Origin: Desulfuromonadales bacterium
GTDB lineage: Bacteria; Desulfobacterota; Desulfuromonadia; Desulfuromonadales; Syntrophotaleaceae
Assembly: GCA_030154185.1 (NCBI GenBank)
Contig: JASKKK010000003.1
Coordinates: forward strand, 23,352-87,351
DNA length: 64,000 nt
Direction of reading: 5' to 3'
Shown here: positions 36,626 through 46,083 of the stretch, in pieces
How the letters are laid out: each line of letters begins with the position of its first letter
Position numbering within the stretch: position 1 is the first letter of the stretch
The notes under the pieces: generated by a model
Seen by the model: only the letters and a program-made list of their open reading frames with translations
The model's database searches: none
What the model was told of the DNA's origin: nothing
Translations under genes and position numbers: made by a program

Positions 36626-36654
36626 ATTATAGAAAAAACCGACCGTTCCCACAA
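36626..36654 (-). promoter_or_regulatory. Sigma-70 promoter of the dapF operon
   Basis: On the minus strand TTGTGG and a perfect TATAAT are separated by 17 bases, about 50 bases before the dapF start. Confidence 0.75.
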
Positions 36655-36666
36655 GGGCCATCTTAA

Positions 36667-36695
36667 TTGACCGGAATAACCGTCTAACGTATGAT
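36667..36695 (+). promoter_or_regulatory. Sigma-70 promoter of the small-protein/MBL operon
   Basis: TTGACC and TATGAT are separated by 17 bases, with about 33 bases to the ATG at 36728. A small dyad, TATGA-TGTCG-TCATA (36690-36704), covers the -10 box and could be an operator. Confidence 0.65.
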
Positions 36696-36727
36696 GTCGT
36701 CATATGTATCGTTCGGGAGAAAACTTC

Positions 36728-36946
36728 ATGGCATATCATTTGAAAACCAAAATCTGGCAGACGGGTTCCCTGGAATGGTGGGGGATAATCGATGGCGAAG
36801 ATGTCTTTTTGGGAGGCAGGGAATTTCCTTTGCCTCCCGAAGACGGCGATCGTTGGATCGTCCGTGCCACCGGGGAAGCATTCTGCATACTCGATGGCGA
36901 GATCAGACGGGCCTCCGACGCCCCCGAACCGGAGAAATGTCCATGA
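36728..36946 (+). CDS. Small uncharacterised protein coupled to an MBL-fold hydrolase
   Basis: A 72-residue soluble protein that I do not recognise. It is rich in tryptophan and acidic residues ([23 protein letters not shown], then DGDRWIVR) and contains one cysteine near the centre and one at the end. It has no signal peptide or membrane segment. GGGAG stands eight bases before ATG 36728, a good promoter lies just upstream, and the stop overlaps the next start as ATGA, so it is very likely a real gene. Its role may be tied to the hydrolase next to it. Confidence 0.65.
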   Translation: MAYHLKTKIWQTGSLEWWGIIDGEDVFLGGREFPLPPEDGDRWIVRATGEAFCILDGEIRRASDAPEPEKCP

Positions 36947-37566
36947 AAATAGGAACTCTTGAGATCATCCAGATCCCGGCCGGCGAAATGAACAACTTCT
37001 CCTACCTGCTGTTCTGCCCGGCGACGCGCCGGGGGCTGGCAGTCGACCCTTCGCTGGAACCGCAACGCCTGCTCGATGCCATCGATGCACACGGGGTCGA
37101 CCTGACCTGGCTGGTCAACACCCACGGGCATCGCGATCATGTCGCCGGCAACGACCTCATACTCCAGGCTACCGGTGCCTCCCTCGCCGCCCATCCTCTG
37201 GCTGTTCCGAAAATCGACAGGCCCTTGACCGAAGGCGACGCGCTCATGGTTGGCGATACGGAGGTGAAGGTTCTGCACACCCCCGGGCATACACCTGCGG
37301 ATATCACCCTGAATCCGCCTGGAGTCCTGTTGACCGGCGACACGCTTTTCGTCACCAAGGTCGGCCGGGCCGACATGACCGGCAGCGATCCCGTTGCCTT
37401 ATATGACAGTTTGCGGCGGCTTGCACAGTTCCCCGGGGAAACCCTGGTCTTTCCGGGTCATGATTACGGACCGAAAGCATATTCTTCCATCGAGTACGAA
37501 AGACGAAACAACCCTTATCTGCGCTGCCCTGATCTCGAAAGTTTTCTTGCCTTGCGCATGGGATGA
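36943..37566 (+). CDS. Metallo-beta-lactamase-fold hydrolase (glyoxalase II-like)
   Basis: A 207-residue cytosolic MBL-fold enzyme. The first zinc motif is [12 protein letters not shown], further ligands lie in [20 protein letters not shown] and FPGHDYGP. The set matches the glyoxalase II/persulfide dioxygenase group. The short length without the glyoxalase II C-terminal domain makes a generic thioester or persulfide hydrolase more likely. ATG 36943 overlaps the stop of the small upstream gene; the earlier start in the track is in the wrong place. Confidence 0.85.
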   Translation: MKIGTLEIIQIPAGEMNNFSYLLFCPATRRGLAVDPSLEPQRLLDAIDAHGVDLTWLVNTHGHRDHVAGNDLILQATGASLAAHPLAVPKIDRPLTEGDALMVGDTEVKVLHTPGHTPADITLNPPGVLLTGDTLFVTKVGRADMTGSDPVALYDSLRRLAQFPGETLVFPGHDYGPKAYSSIEYERRNNPYLRCPDLESFLALRMG

Positions 37567-37660
37567 TGGTTTTGGCAGGAACATGCCTGCCTCAAATAAA
37601 ATTGCATGGGAGGAGGTATGACGGTTGGGGTGGGGCCGCCGACTGTCATGGTTGATATTT

Positions 37661-38713
37661 ATGACAAGCAACCTTCTGGAGCAGCTGGTAAGCACCGGCG
37701 TGCTGACCCGGCAGATGGCCGAGAAAGTACGGTCTCATGCCGGGCAAAACGGTATGGCGACCAGCACCAGTCTACTCACCCTTACCACCCTCGGCGAAGA
37801 CTGTCTGGCGCAATTCCTCAGTCGGCAACTCGATCGCCCCTGTTTTGAACCGCGCCGGATGCAGGAACTGCCGCCGGTGTTACGGGAATTTTTATCCATC
37901 GACCAGGCGCTGAAGTACCGGGTGTTGCCCTTGCGTCTCGAGCAACAGGGGCTCGTCGTCGCCATGGCCGATCCGAGCGACAAGCAAAACCTGCACCTTC
38001 TGGCCGAACTTATCGGTTATCCTCCGATCCCTCTCGTAGCCCCGGAACTCCGCCTGCTGCAGGCCATACAGCGCTGCTACGGCATGGAACTTCCCGATCA
38101 TGAACAGTCGCTTCTGGAAAAAAAGAGATCCGCAGCAAATGTGCCCTCCACCCTTGTGGAGGAAGCGCCGGATGAAGCCTTACTGGAAGAAGCTGAAATC
38201 GTGGAAGACGAGCCTTTGCAGAGGCCCGAAGAACCCGCAGCCGACCTGAACTCCGGATTGGCGGAGGCGCGATGTCGCGATGATGTAGCGGACGCACTGA
38301 TGGCTCACCTGGCCGGACAATTCGACCGACTGGCGCTGTTTCTGTATCGTAATGGGGTTTTGCAGGGATGGCGGGCGCTGGTAGGGCATACTCCCCTGCC
38401 TGGATTTTCAGAGTCAAGGTTGTCGACTGCAGACAGTACCATTCTGCAGTCGGTTCTGACAGATCAAAGTCCGTTTCTGGGCCGCATCTTTGAGCCGAAC
38501 CTGAGGGCACAACTGTCCCGCGCCCTGGGAGCGGCGCCGGAAAGGGTTTCAATGCTGCCTCTAATTCTGGCAGGCAGATCGGTCGGATTGCTGTATGTCG
38601 AAGATGCCGGCCACAATATATGCGAACGTGTGGCGGAACTGCGAAATCTGCTGGCGAAAACGGCCTGCGCTTTGGAAATACTCATTCTGCGTCAGAAACT
38701 CGCCCGGCACTGA
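37661..38713 (+). CDS. MshEN (GspE N-terminal) domain protein with C-terminal GAF-like domain
   Basis: A 350-residue protein. Residues 1-140 form a GspE/PilB N-terminal (MshEN) domain of the kind that can bind c-di-GMP (LLEQLVSTGVLTRQMAEK, then LEQQGLVVAMADPSD). An acidic linker (EEAEIVEDEP) follows. The C-terminal 150 residues look like a degenerate GAF (FDRLALFLYRNGVLQGWRALVG). No ATPase domain is present, so it is not a secretion motor. ATG 37661 is the first start that gives the domain cleanly, but the ribosome binding site is weak, and the track start at 37625 is not excluded. It is likely a small signalling protein, which is inference. Confidence 0.65.
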   Translation: MTSNLLEQLVSTGVLTRQMAEKVRSHAGQNGMATSTSLLTLTTLGEDCLAQFLSRQLDRPCFEPRRMQELPPVLREFLSIDQALKYRVLPLRLEQQGLVVAMADPSDKQNLHLLAELIGYPPIPLVAPELRLLQAIQRCYGMELPDHEQSLLEKKRSAANVPSTLVEEAPDEALLEEAEIVEDEPLQRPEEPAADLNSGLAEARCRDDVADALMAHLAGQFDRLALFLYRNGVLQGWRALVGHTPLPGFSESRLSTADSTILQSVLTDQSPFLGRIFEPNLRAQLSRALGAAPERVSMLPLILAGRSVGLLYVEDAGHNICERVAELRNLLAKTACALEILILRQKLARH

Positions 38714-38780
38714 CAGCCCTAATCGCTCCGTGTCAGCATTGCGTATCGATACTTCGGTGCCTGCGCCGGCGATGGCGACA

Positions 38781-40034
38781 TCAATCCCTTTCTACGTACA
38801 GCCCCTCTTCATCCAGCACCTGATTTGCCGGAATCACCAGGCTCCCCGCCAGGCGGTCGTTCCATCCCCGTCCTTCGCGATTGAGCAACATGCTGCAGAA
38901 CCCCAGCCCCGCCGGCAGCAGGCACATCAGCCCACCCACGGTACGCAGAAAAGCCTGGGAAAGGTGCAGCGGTTCGCCGCTGGTATCGACCACCAGTAAT
39001 TTTCCAGCCATTTTTCCGGGCGTCTGACCGCCCAGATAATGAAACAAGGTGAAATAACCGAAAGCCAGTCCGAAGAAAACCAGAAAATAAGGACCAATAT
39101 GGTCGGCCAGACTCTGCGGCTGCGGCCATCTGAAATCGCCCATCCCCTGCCTCAGATACTCTCCGGAGAGCACAAACACTACAAAGACGGCAGCCAGCAA
39201 TCCCGCATCGAAAACGAAAGCAAGCCCCCGTGATGCCAACGGAGCCCGTTGCGAGACTTCCTCGACCTCGTCGGCAAACGGCAACTCGACCTGTTCCGGA
39301 AAATCTGTCGGATAAGATTTGGCTTCAGCATCAACGTGGGTCTGCGCCTCTTCAGATCCGAATGGCGGAAGAGGTTCCTGATCCTCCAAAGCAACATCGG
39401 GCTTTGTACGGCGCCAGGGGAGTTCTTCACCTTCTGAAAGCCAGGTATCGAGATCATCATCCAAGGCCAGTTCCTCATCCCCCGGGCCCTGATTGGACTC
39501 CAGGACCGCACCACCCTCGAAACTGTCGACTCCCCGTCCCTCTGTGTCTGTAAAAACGTCCGCATCCTCTTCGGGCGCCGGTTCTTCATCGACAGGCCCA
39601 ACCGCTTCGGTTGGTTCTATGTCATGCGGCGGCTCATCGCCAGGCAGCAACGGCTCGGCCGGATCCTCCTCTATGACAAAACTATCAAAAGTCGCTTCGC
39701 TTCCCGTCCAGTCCATGTCGGGATCAAGGGTAGCGGCCAGTTCCTCGTCCACGGTACCGAGTTCGTCAAAATAATTTTCCAGATCCGCATCTGTTTCATC
39801 ATCGTTCAGAGATGCCATTTCGGCAACCGTACAGATATCTTTCTCGTCCGGCAAAGTGGTGTCGAAAGGATCTTCAACCAGCGGCTGTGACGATCCCGCA
39901 GCATAACCGGCGCGACCGGGAAGGGTCGGATCCCCAAGCCCCAGCCGGTCACGCAGTTCAGACAGATCGCGGCCACATTTCTTACACGTGGCCAGGTAGT
40001 TAAAACTCTGGAAACCGCACTTTGGACATTTCAT
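38781..40034 (-). CDS. Zinc-ribbon / acidic linker / RDD-domain membrane protein
   Basis: A 417-residue protein. Residues 1-25 are a zinc ribbon (MKCPKCGFQSFNYLATCKKCGRDL has two CxxC pairs). Residues 30-265 are a long, very acidic, low-complexity region. From about 270 an RDD domain with three membrane helices follows (SRGLAFVFDAGLLA, GGQTPGKMAGKLL, GRGWNDRLAGSLVI). RDD proteins have been linked to transport or osmotic response; this architecture is of unknown function. The start has a good ribosome binding site (AAGGAG). Confidence 0.75.
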   Translation of the reverse strand: MKCPKCGFQSFNYLATCKKCGRDLSELRDRLGLGDPTLPGRAGYAAGSSQPLVEDPFDTTLPDEKDICTVAEMASLNDDETDADLENYFDELGTVDEELAATLDPDMDWTGSEATFDSFVIEEDPAEPLLPGDEPPHDIEPTEAVGPVDEEPAPEEDADVFTDTEGRGVDSFEGGAVLESNQGPGDEELALDDDLDTWLSEGEELPWRRTKPDVALEDQEPLPPFGSEEAQTHVDAEAKSYPTDFPEQVELPFADEVEEVSQRAPLASRGLAFVFDAGLLAAVFVVFVLSGEYLRQGMGDFRWPQPQSLADHIGPYFLVFFGLAFGYFTLFHYLGGQTPGKMAGKLLVVDTSGEPLHLSQAFLRTVGGLMCLLPAGLGFCSMLLNREGRGWNDRLAGSLVIPANQVLDEEGLYVERD

Positions 40035-40087
40035 GTCGACTCCTTCGCAAAGGCTTCGATAAGCTTGTTTTCATCCGAAAACGTCTC

Positions 40088-40140
40088 GTTTCCTATATGA
40101 AAACTACGCCGTGTCCATCCAGACTTTCCGGATGGACACA
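40088..40140. repeat. Dispersed intergenic repeat, copy 1
   Basis: GTTTCCTATATGAAAACT and the following hairpin GTGTCCATCC/GGATGGACAC share about 43 of 53 positions with a second element at 53200. The hairpin stem is 10 bp with a nine-base loop. It lies just after the rsmE stop on the minus strand and may also end that transcript. Confidence 0.6.
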
Positions 40141-40881
40141 TTATGAAGCCCTTTCGCCCCCAAGGTCACCGTAGCGATATTGCAGAATGGCTGCCGCAGC
40201 AAACCCGGCTGTTTCACTACGTAAAATACGCGGGCCGAACAATACCGGAACAAACCCGTGACGCCGCGCGATATCAGCTTCTTCATCAGAAAACCCGCCC
40301 TCCGGCCCGACGAGCACCGAGGCCCCCTCCGGAATCCTCTGCGGAAAAACGGTATCAATAGGTTGACTGCCTTCTTCCCACAACATCAGCCGCAACTCGC
40401 TTTGACATCGGGCCAAAGCCTCATCCAGAGAACATATGTCGGACAGGGAAGGCAACACCGGCCTGCGGCTCTGGCGAGCTGCTTCGCGGATGATGCGCAG
40501 CCATCGCTCACGCCGCTGATGTTCCCGGCGCACGGCAAGCCTCGGCACGCTGCGGGAGGCATACAGCGGCGTAAAGCGGCTGACCCCCAGTTCTGTTCCC
40601 TTTTGCAGGACCAGCTCCATTTTATCGGCTTTGGGAAGAGCTTGCATCAACTCTATGGGAAAGGCCGAATCCCGTTCCATATCCCGGCTCAAGACCACCA
40701 CCTTGCCGGTTTGCCGACCCAGATGCTCGATGCGGCAACGGCAGAAATTGCCGATACCGTCAAACAACAGAATCTCCGCCCCTTTGCCGAGCCGCAGCAC
40801 TGCCATGTGACGCAGGACCTCCTCGGGCAGAGATATATGATCGTTGCGCAAATCATCCGGAGAAATAAAAAATCGATGCAT
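40141..40881 (-). CDS. rsmE: 16S rRNA m3U1498 methyltransferase
   Basis: A 246-residue RsmE of the SPOUT superfamily, which methylates U1498 of 16S rRNA. The N-terminal PUA-like part begins MHRFFI. The SPOUT knot region is seen in KADKMELVLQKGTELGV, RSVPRL, REAARQSRRPVLP, VGPEGGFSDEE and GPRILRSETAGFAA. The gene begins directly after the prmA stop, a common pairing. Confidence 0.94.
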   Translation of the reverse strand: MHRFFISPDDLRNDHISLPEEVLRHMAVLRLGKGAEILLFDGIGNFCRCRIEHLGRQTGKVVVLSRDMERDSAFPIELMQALPKADKMELVLQKGTELGVSRFTPLYASRSVPRLAVRREHQRRERWLRIIREAARQSRRPVLPSLSDICSLDEALARCQSELRLMLWEEGSQPIDTVFPQRIPEGASVLVGPEGGFSDEEADIARRHGFVPVLFGPRILRSETAGFAAAAILQYRYGDLGGERAS

Positions 40882-41805
40882 TCAGGCTCCCTTGCGATAG
40901 CACAGGCAGGACCATTCGTCCTGGCGACGAATATCAGGCCCCGTAAGACCTCGGCCGTCAAAAGCATCGATGACCAGCTGTTCTTTTTCATTCAGGATGC
41001 CGGACAGGATCAGGACCCCGCCGACAGCCAGGCGGTTTACCAGTTCGGCAGCCAGGCGCGCATTTTCTTCGGCCAGGATATTGGCCAGCACCACCTCGAA
41101 ATTCCCTTCCAGGGTCTCCAGCGGATCGCGTGTCACCGCGACATGCCGCTCCACACCGTTCTGCCGGGCGTTGTCCAGAGCGACCCGACAGGCTGTTGCA
41201 TCGATATCGCAGCCCAAAACCTTCCGTGCGCCAAGCAATGCAGCCGCCACGGCCAATATGCCGGATCCGGTACCCACATCAAGAACTCGCTGCGGTCCCG
41301 GGCCGGTTTCGTAAAGCTCGGCCAGCGCTTCCAGACATAAACGGGTGGTGGCATGACTTCCGGTACCGAATGCCATACCCGGATCGAGGGTAAGGACGGC
41401 GTCCTGCGGCTCGGGCGTGTATTCCTCCCAGCTCGGGCGCACCACCAGACGAGAACCGATACGCTGGATGCCGAAATGCTGTTTCCAGCTTTCCGCCCAA
41501 TCTTCAGCGCGAATCCGACGGATTTCCGGCACCACAGGCTCGAGGCCGGGAATCAGGGTCGCAAGCCAGGCAAGACGTTCGGCAAGCTGTTCGACAAGCT
41601 GTGCTTGTTGAATGTCCGGCGGGAAATACGCTTTAAGGGTAAGAAATTCCGGAATCTCCACATCCGGGTCGGGAACCACGAATGTATCCAGGGCGCGCTC
41701 TTCCACGGTAATGCCGGCAGAGCCGAGCTCGGTCATTTCATGACAGACCAGATCGATGCCGGCAGCCGGTACGGTTATGTCGATTTGCAGCCACAATTCG
41801 TTCAT
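40882..41805 (-). CDS. prmA: Ribosomal protein L11 methyltransferase
   Basis: A 307-residue PrmA, which trimethylates L11. An N-terminal substrate-recognition domain precedes the Rossmann methyltransferase with DPGMAFGTGSHATT, VLDVGTGSGILAVAA and VLANILAEENA. Spacing to rsmE is zero bases. The gene start has only a weak purine site. Confidence 0.94.
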   Translation of the reverse strand: MNELWLQIDITVPAAGIDLVCHEMTELGSAGITVEERALDTFVVPDPDVEIPEFLTLKAYFPPDIQQAQLVEQLAERLAWLATLIPGLEPVVPEIRRIRAEDWAESWKQHFGIQRIGSRLVVRPSWEEYTPEPQDAVLTLDPGMAFGTGSHATTRLCLEALAELYETGPGPQRVLDVGTGSGILAVAAALLGARKVLGCDIDATACRVALDNARQNGVERHVAVTRDPLETLEGNFEVVLANILAEENARLAAELVNRLAVGGVLILSGILNEKEQLVIDAFDGRGLTGPDIRRQDEWSCLCYRKGA

Positions 41806-41848
41806 TCGCTCTGTTTATCAAAGGACTCGGATGAAGGCAATAAAATAC

Positions 41849-41878
41849 TTGACAAAAACCTTGTTAGTGGAGTGTAAT
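41849..41878 (+). promoter_or_regulatory. Sigma-70 promoter reading into a long leader
   Basis: TTGACA and TGTAAT are separated by 18 bases, pointing toward the response-regulator gene 450 bases downstream. Confidence 0.55.
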
Positions 41879-42326
41879 CCGGCGAGAAATTTAATGAGGT
41901 AAATTCTCTTTTTGGTATGTTTTTCACAAATTGTGTTTCCAACACACCGGTCCCCGCCATCCTGCTTCTCGTTTACGGTTTGTGATCTTTCGATGTGTTG
42001 ACTTATGCCTGATGCGCTGAAAGACTTGCAGTATTGCATTTTATTGCTAACATTTTAATGTAAAATTCATGAAGTGAATTCGGACACATTTTACTTGCGA
42101 TCGACAGCATTTTGACAACCGCCGTCATCCGCTATGCACTGCCTGCAACGAACCGAGTCTTGCACTATAACACAGGATGGTTTTGGAGGTCGTGGCGGCA
42201 CCCGGATCTCGGAGAATCTGCAAACCGAGAACTTCGGAAAATGGCCACAGAAGTTAAATCTTTATTCCAGGAAACTGTACGGCCCTGAAACCTGACGTTT
42301 CCGACGAGGGCAGAAAGGAAGCGATT
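41879..42326. other. 450-base AT-rich leader or intergenic region before the response-regulator gene
   Basis: No ORF with a believable start was found. Small dyads are present (AATTCA-TGAAG-TGAATT near 42066; CACAAATTGTG near 41927). A second TTGACA near 42111 has no well-spaced -10 box. The stretch could hold a small RNA, an upstream regulatory region or a long untranslated leader. I see nothing definite. Confidence 0.35.
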
Positions 42327-42998
42327 ATGCGTGTACTCGTGGTTGAAGACGAAAAAAAAGTTGCCAGCTTTATCAAGCGTGGTCTTGAAGAAGAAGAATT
42401 CACCGTCGATGTGGCTTTTGATGGTGAAGAAGGCCTCTACCTGGCGGAGAACAACCCTTACGACATCATCCTGATGGACCTCATGCTGCCCAAAAAGGAT
42501 GGACTCGAAGTTATCAAGGAATTGCGCGCAAAGGACATTGTCACGCCGGTTTTGTGCCTGACCGCCAAGGACTCCGTCGAAGACATCGTCTCCGGTCTCG
42601 ATTCGGGCAGCGACGATTATCTCACCAAGCCCTTTGCGTTCAGCGAATTGCTGGCCCGCGTCAAAGCCCTGTTGCGGCGCAGTGCCAAGGACCGCGGGGC
42701 GGAGATCTACTTCGCCGACCTGCGCCTCGATCCGGTGACGCACAAGGTCTGGCGTTCCGACCAGGAAATCGATCTCACAGCCAAGGAATATGCACTGCTC
42801 GAATACTTCATGCGCAATCCCAACCAGGTGCTTACCCGAGCCATGATCGCGGAACATGTATGGGACTACACCTTCGATTCGTTCACCAATATCATCGATG
42901 TGTACGTCAACTATCTGCGGAAGAAAATCGACCGGGATTTTGATAAAAAGCTCATTCATACCGTGCGTGGTGTGGGATACGTCCTCAAGGAGGGCTGA
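42327..42998 (+). CDS. OmpR/PhoB-family response regulator
   Basis: A 223-residue response regulator. The receiver has the acidic pair in VEDEKKVA, phosphoacceptor Asp51 in LMDLMLPKKDG and Lys in TKPFAF. The C-terminal winged helix shows TAKEYALLEYFMRNPNQVLTR and NIIDVYVNYLRKKID, as in CusR/CopR/QseB. The kinase gene starts right after its stop. A probable target, the downstream degQ-like gene, has its own promoter. Confidence 0.92.
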   Translation: MRVLVVEDEKKVASFIKRGLEEEEFTVDVAFDGEEGLYLAENNPYDIILMDLMLPKKDGLEVIKELRAKDIVTPVLCLTAKDSVEDIVSGLDSGSDDYLTKPFAFSELLARVKALLRRSAKDRGAEIYFADLRLDPVTHKVWRSDQEIDLTAKEYALLEYFMRNPNQVLTRAMIAEHVWDYTFDSFTNIIDVYVNYLRKKIDRDFDKKLIHTVRGVGYVLKEG

Positions 42999-44444
42999 TT
43001 GTTTTTCCGCTCTCTGCGATTCCGGCTTACCGCCTGGTATACGCTGACCATCGTCGTGGTACTGGCGGCAAGCGGTTGCATCTGGTACCGGCAGCTGTCA
43101 GGCAGTCTGCTGAAACAGATCGATCGGCGGCTGCTGAAATTGACCGAAGAAAGCCCTGTATTGATGCAGGGCTTTTCAGAGCCCCAGGGGTGCGGTGTTT
43201 TTTGCGATTTTGTGCGGCGCCACCGTCAGGGACATTTTTACCGTCTCATCGATGCATCCGGACGACAACTGTGCAGCGAATGCAACAGCATCGGCAATGC
43301 GCCGCCGGTTGACCTGCAGATTCTGCAAGAGGCCGCAGGCAAAGGCCCGATACTGCATACTACCTGCAATAAAAAAGGTCCGTATCCCATGCGGTTTCTG
43401 ACTCTGCCGCTGGACCTCGGCGACAGAGAGACGGTCTTTTTGCAGGTCGGAACCGGCCTGGGCATCGTTCATGAGCCTTTGCATGAATTGCGCACGCTGC
43501 TGCTGGTTTTCAGCCCTCTGGCCTTTCTGGCCGTAGCCATTCTCGGATGGTTTCTGGCCGGCCGGACCCTGGCTCCGGTGGAAAGCCTCACCCGGGCCAT
43601 GCGGCGAATTAACATAGACAGCCTGTCGCAACGCCTGCCCGTCCGCTCGTCCGGCGACGAACTTGCCCGTCTGGCCGACACCTTCAATGCCATGCTTGGC
43701 CGTCTCGAAGAATCCTTTCGCAAAATAAAGCAGTTTTCCGGTGACGCCTCTCACGAATTGCGCACTCCCCTCACCATCCTCAAAGGAGAAACGGAAGTCG
43801 CTCTGCGGTGGGCGAAAACCCCCGATGAATTTCGTAAAATGCTTATGTCCGGCATGGAAGAAATCGACCGGATGAGCCGGGTTATCGAGGATTTGCTGCT
43901 GCTCGCAAAAAGCGAAGGGGGAGAAAAGCCTTTGACCATCAAGGAAATGAGCCTCAGCGACTTGTTGCAGGAACTTTATCTGCAAGGCCGCTCGCTGGCA
44001 CAGCCGAAGGCCATAGAGCTGATGCTGCACCCCAATGTGACGGAGGAGATTCGCATCCTCGCGGATAAAATGCGCCTGCGCCAGGTGTTTCTCAATCTTA
44101 TCGCCAACGCCGTCAACTATACTCCGGAAAATGGCCGGGTAGAAATTTCCCTGTCCGTAGACGATGAGAAGGATGAAGCGATCGTCAAAGTCTCGGACAC
44201 CGGTATCGGCATCCCTGCGGAGCATCTGCCCCACATTTTCGATCGCTTTTACAGGGTGGACAGAGCCCGTAACCGCGAAGACGGAGGCACCGGTCTCGGC
44301 CTGGCCATCGTCGACTCGTTTGTCAAGGCGCACGGAGGGCGTGTCGAAGTATTTTCGGTTCCGGGAGAAGGCAGCGTCTTTACCGTCTATCTGCCCCGTA
44401 AAGGTCCCCGCATGCATTCCGAAAACAACGAGTCTTCCTCCTGA
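42999..44444 (+). CDS. CusS/QseC-like sensor histidine kinase
   Basis: A 481-residue membrane kinase: a helix at residues 10-28, a periplasmic domain to about 160, a second helix ([16 protein letters not shown]), HAMP, HisKA with the phosphoacceptor in [15 protein letters not shown], and HATPase with [21 protein letters not shown] and [10 protein letters not shown]. The periplasmic domain has five cysteines (QGCGVFC, LCSECN, TTCNKK), which suggests metal or redox sensing. The start is a TTG directly after the regulator stop, with AAGGAGG six bases upstream. Confidence 0.9.
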   Translation: MFFRSLRFRLTAWYTLTIVVVLAASGCIWYRQLSGSLLKQIDRRLLKLTEESPVLMQGFSEPQGCGVFCDFVRRHRQGHFYRLIDASGRQLCSECNSIGNAPPVDLQILQEAAGKGPILHTTCNKKGPYPMRFLTLPLDLGDRETVFLQVGTGLGIVHEPLHELRTLLLVFSPLAFLAVAILGWFLAGRTLAPVESLTRAMRRINIDSLSQRLPVRSSGDELARLADTFNAMLGRLEESFRKIKQFSGDASHELRTPLTILKGETEVALRWAKTPDEFRKMLMSGMEEIDRMSRVIEDLLLLAKSEGGEKPLTIKEMSLSDLLQELYLQGRSLAQPKAIELMLHPNVTEEIRILADKMRLRQVFLNLIANAVNYTPENGRVEISLSVDDEKDEAIVKVSDTGIGIPAEHLPHIFDRFYRVDRARNREDGGTGLGLAIVDSFVKAHGGRVEVFSVPGEGSVFTVYLPRKGPRMHSENNESSS

Positions 44445-44486
44445 CAACCCGTCCCATGCCCCCAGCCAGACCTCCCTTCGAACACG

Positions 44487-44515
44487 TTGACACAAGCTAT
44501 TGCAACGATTAAATT
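44487..44515 (+). promoter_or_regulatory. Sigma-70 promoter of the DegP/HtrA gene
   Basis: TTGACA and TAAATT are separated by 17 bases, about 80 bases before the ATG at 44594. Confidence 0.6.
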
Positions 44516-44593
44516 TTCGGATAAGGTCGCAACCTTGTGCAGCACCAGATACTGTTGCTACATCAACCTTTTAAATCCATGTGGAGGACAATT

Positions 44594-45973
44594 ATGAAGT
44601 TCACGTCCCGTCGGATTCTGATCAGTTGTATGGCATTGCTTTGGTTTGCCGCACCGGCGCTCGCGCTGCCCGACTTTGCCGACCTGGCGGTTAAACTCAA
44701 ACCATCGGTTGTCAATATCAGCACCTCCAAAACCATACGCTCTCAGCGCCCCCTTTTCCCCGGCCAGCCTTCTCCTTACGACGAATTCTTCGAGGATTTT
44801 TTCGATCGTTTTTTCCGGGGGCAGCCGGCACCGCGCAAGGAGCGGTCGCTGGGGTCCGGGTTTATCATATCTGCCGATGGATATATCCTGACCAACGATC
44901 ACGTGGTGGATAAGGCCGATGTCATCAAGGTTCGCCTGTCCGACGGCCGGGAGTTCAGCGGCAGGGTGCAGGGGCTCGATCCCAAACTCGACCTGGCCCT
45001 GGTTAAAATCGACGTCGGCAAGGAACGGTTGCCGGTCGCGGAACTCGGAGACAGCGAAAGGCTGAGGGTCGGCGAATGGGTCATGGCCATCGGCAATCCT
45101 TTCGGTCTGGAACAGACCGTAACGGTCGGCATCGTTTCGGCCAAAGGACGCGTCATAGGAGCCGGGCCTTATGACGACTTCATCCAGACTGACGCCTCCA
45201 TCAATCCCGGCAATTCCGGCGGGCCCCTGTTCAACGAGGCCGGCCAGGTGATCGGCATCAATACGGCCATAGTTGCCAGCGGACAGGGCATTGGCTTTGC
45301 CATTCCCGTAAACGCGGCCAAGTCCATCATTCCGCAATTGCGGGAAACCGGCCATGTGGTACGCGGCTGGATCGGCGTCACCGTACAGCAGGTTAACGAG
45401 GATCTGGCCAAATCCTTCGGCCTCGAAAAAGCCGGTGGAGCCCTGATTACGGACATCCAGAAAAACTCTCCCGCTCAGAAAGCCGGTTTGCAAAGAGGAG
45501 ATATCATCCTCGAGATTAATGGGAAAAAACTTGAAGATCTCAACGACCTGCCCAAAAGAATCGCAGCTCTGCCGATCGGCGGCAAAGCGCGACTGACCCT
45601 GTTTCGCAACGGCCGTAAAACCGAGGTCAGCATCATCATCGGCACCCAGGACCAGGAAAAGGAGCCAACCACGGCCAAAAATGTCGATGCCGAAAAAGCC
45701 CTGGGACTGTCCGTCATCGACATTACACCCGAAATCGCCGCCCGCTACCGTCTCTCCACAGAAGAAGGCGTGTTGATCACCGCAATCGACCCGGATGGCC
45801 CGGCTTCGGGAAAAGTCCACGCCGGAGATGTCATACTGGAGGTCAACGGCAAGACCGTATCTTCAACAGCCAGGCTGCGTTCCCTCCTCGACGCTCTCAA
45901 ACACGATCACATCGTTCGCCTATTGATTCAGCGACGCGATCAGGCCATCTATGTCGCGATAAAATCTGAATAG
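44594..45973 (+). CDS. DegP/HtrA-family periplasmic serine protease
   Basis: A 459-residue secreted protease/chaperone. A signal peptide (LISCMALLWFAAPALA) is followed by a trypsin-like domain with the triad His in TNDHVVDK, Asp in LDLALVKID and Ser in NPGNSGGPLF. Two PDZ domains follow (GWIGVTVQQV and later LGLSVIDITP, with AGDVILEVNG). GGAGG stands before ATG 44594. It follows a two-component pair, an arrangement like CpxR/RseP-type envelope stress control and common in Geobacter; regulation by that pair is inference. Confidence 0.93.
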   Translation: MKFTSRRILISCMALLWFAAPALALPDFADLAVKLKPSVVNISTSKTIRSQRPLFPGQPSPYDEFFEDFFDRFFRGQPAPRKERSLGSGFIISADGYILTNDHVVDKADVIKVRLSDGREFSGRVQGLDPKLDLALVKIDVGKERLPVAELGDSERLRVGEWVMAIGNPFGLEQTVTVGIVSAKGRVIGAGPYDDFIQTDASINPGNSGGPLFNEAGQVIGINTAIVASGQGIGFAIPVNAAKSIIPQLRETGHVVRGWIGVTVQQVNEDLAKSFGLEKAGGALITDIQKNSPAQKAGLQRGDIILEINGKKLEDLNDLPKRIAALPIGGKARLTLFRNGRKTEVSIIIGTQDQEKEPTTAKNVDAEKALGLSVIDITPEIAARYRLSTEEGVLITAIDPDGPASGKVHAGDVILEVNGKTVSSTARLRSLLDALKHDHIVRLLIQRRDQAIYVAIKSE

Positions 45974-46083
45974 ACTGCGGCTTTCGGAATGCGGCCAAAA
46001 ACATTATGGCATTCCGTTCCCTCTATCCGGTGCTGCCGGGTCGATTCCGATCCGCGCAGCACCCCATTGGGAGACGCAATCGC

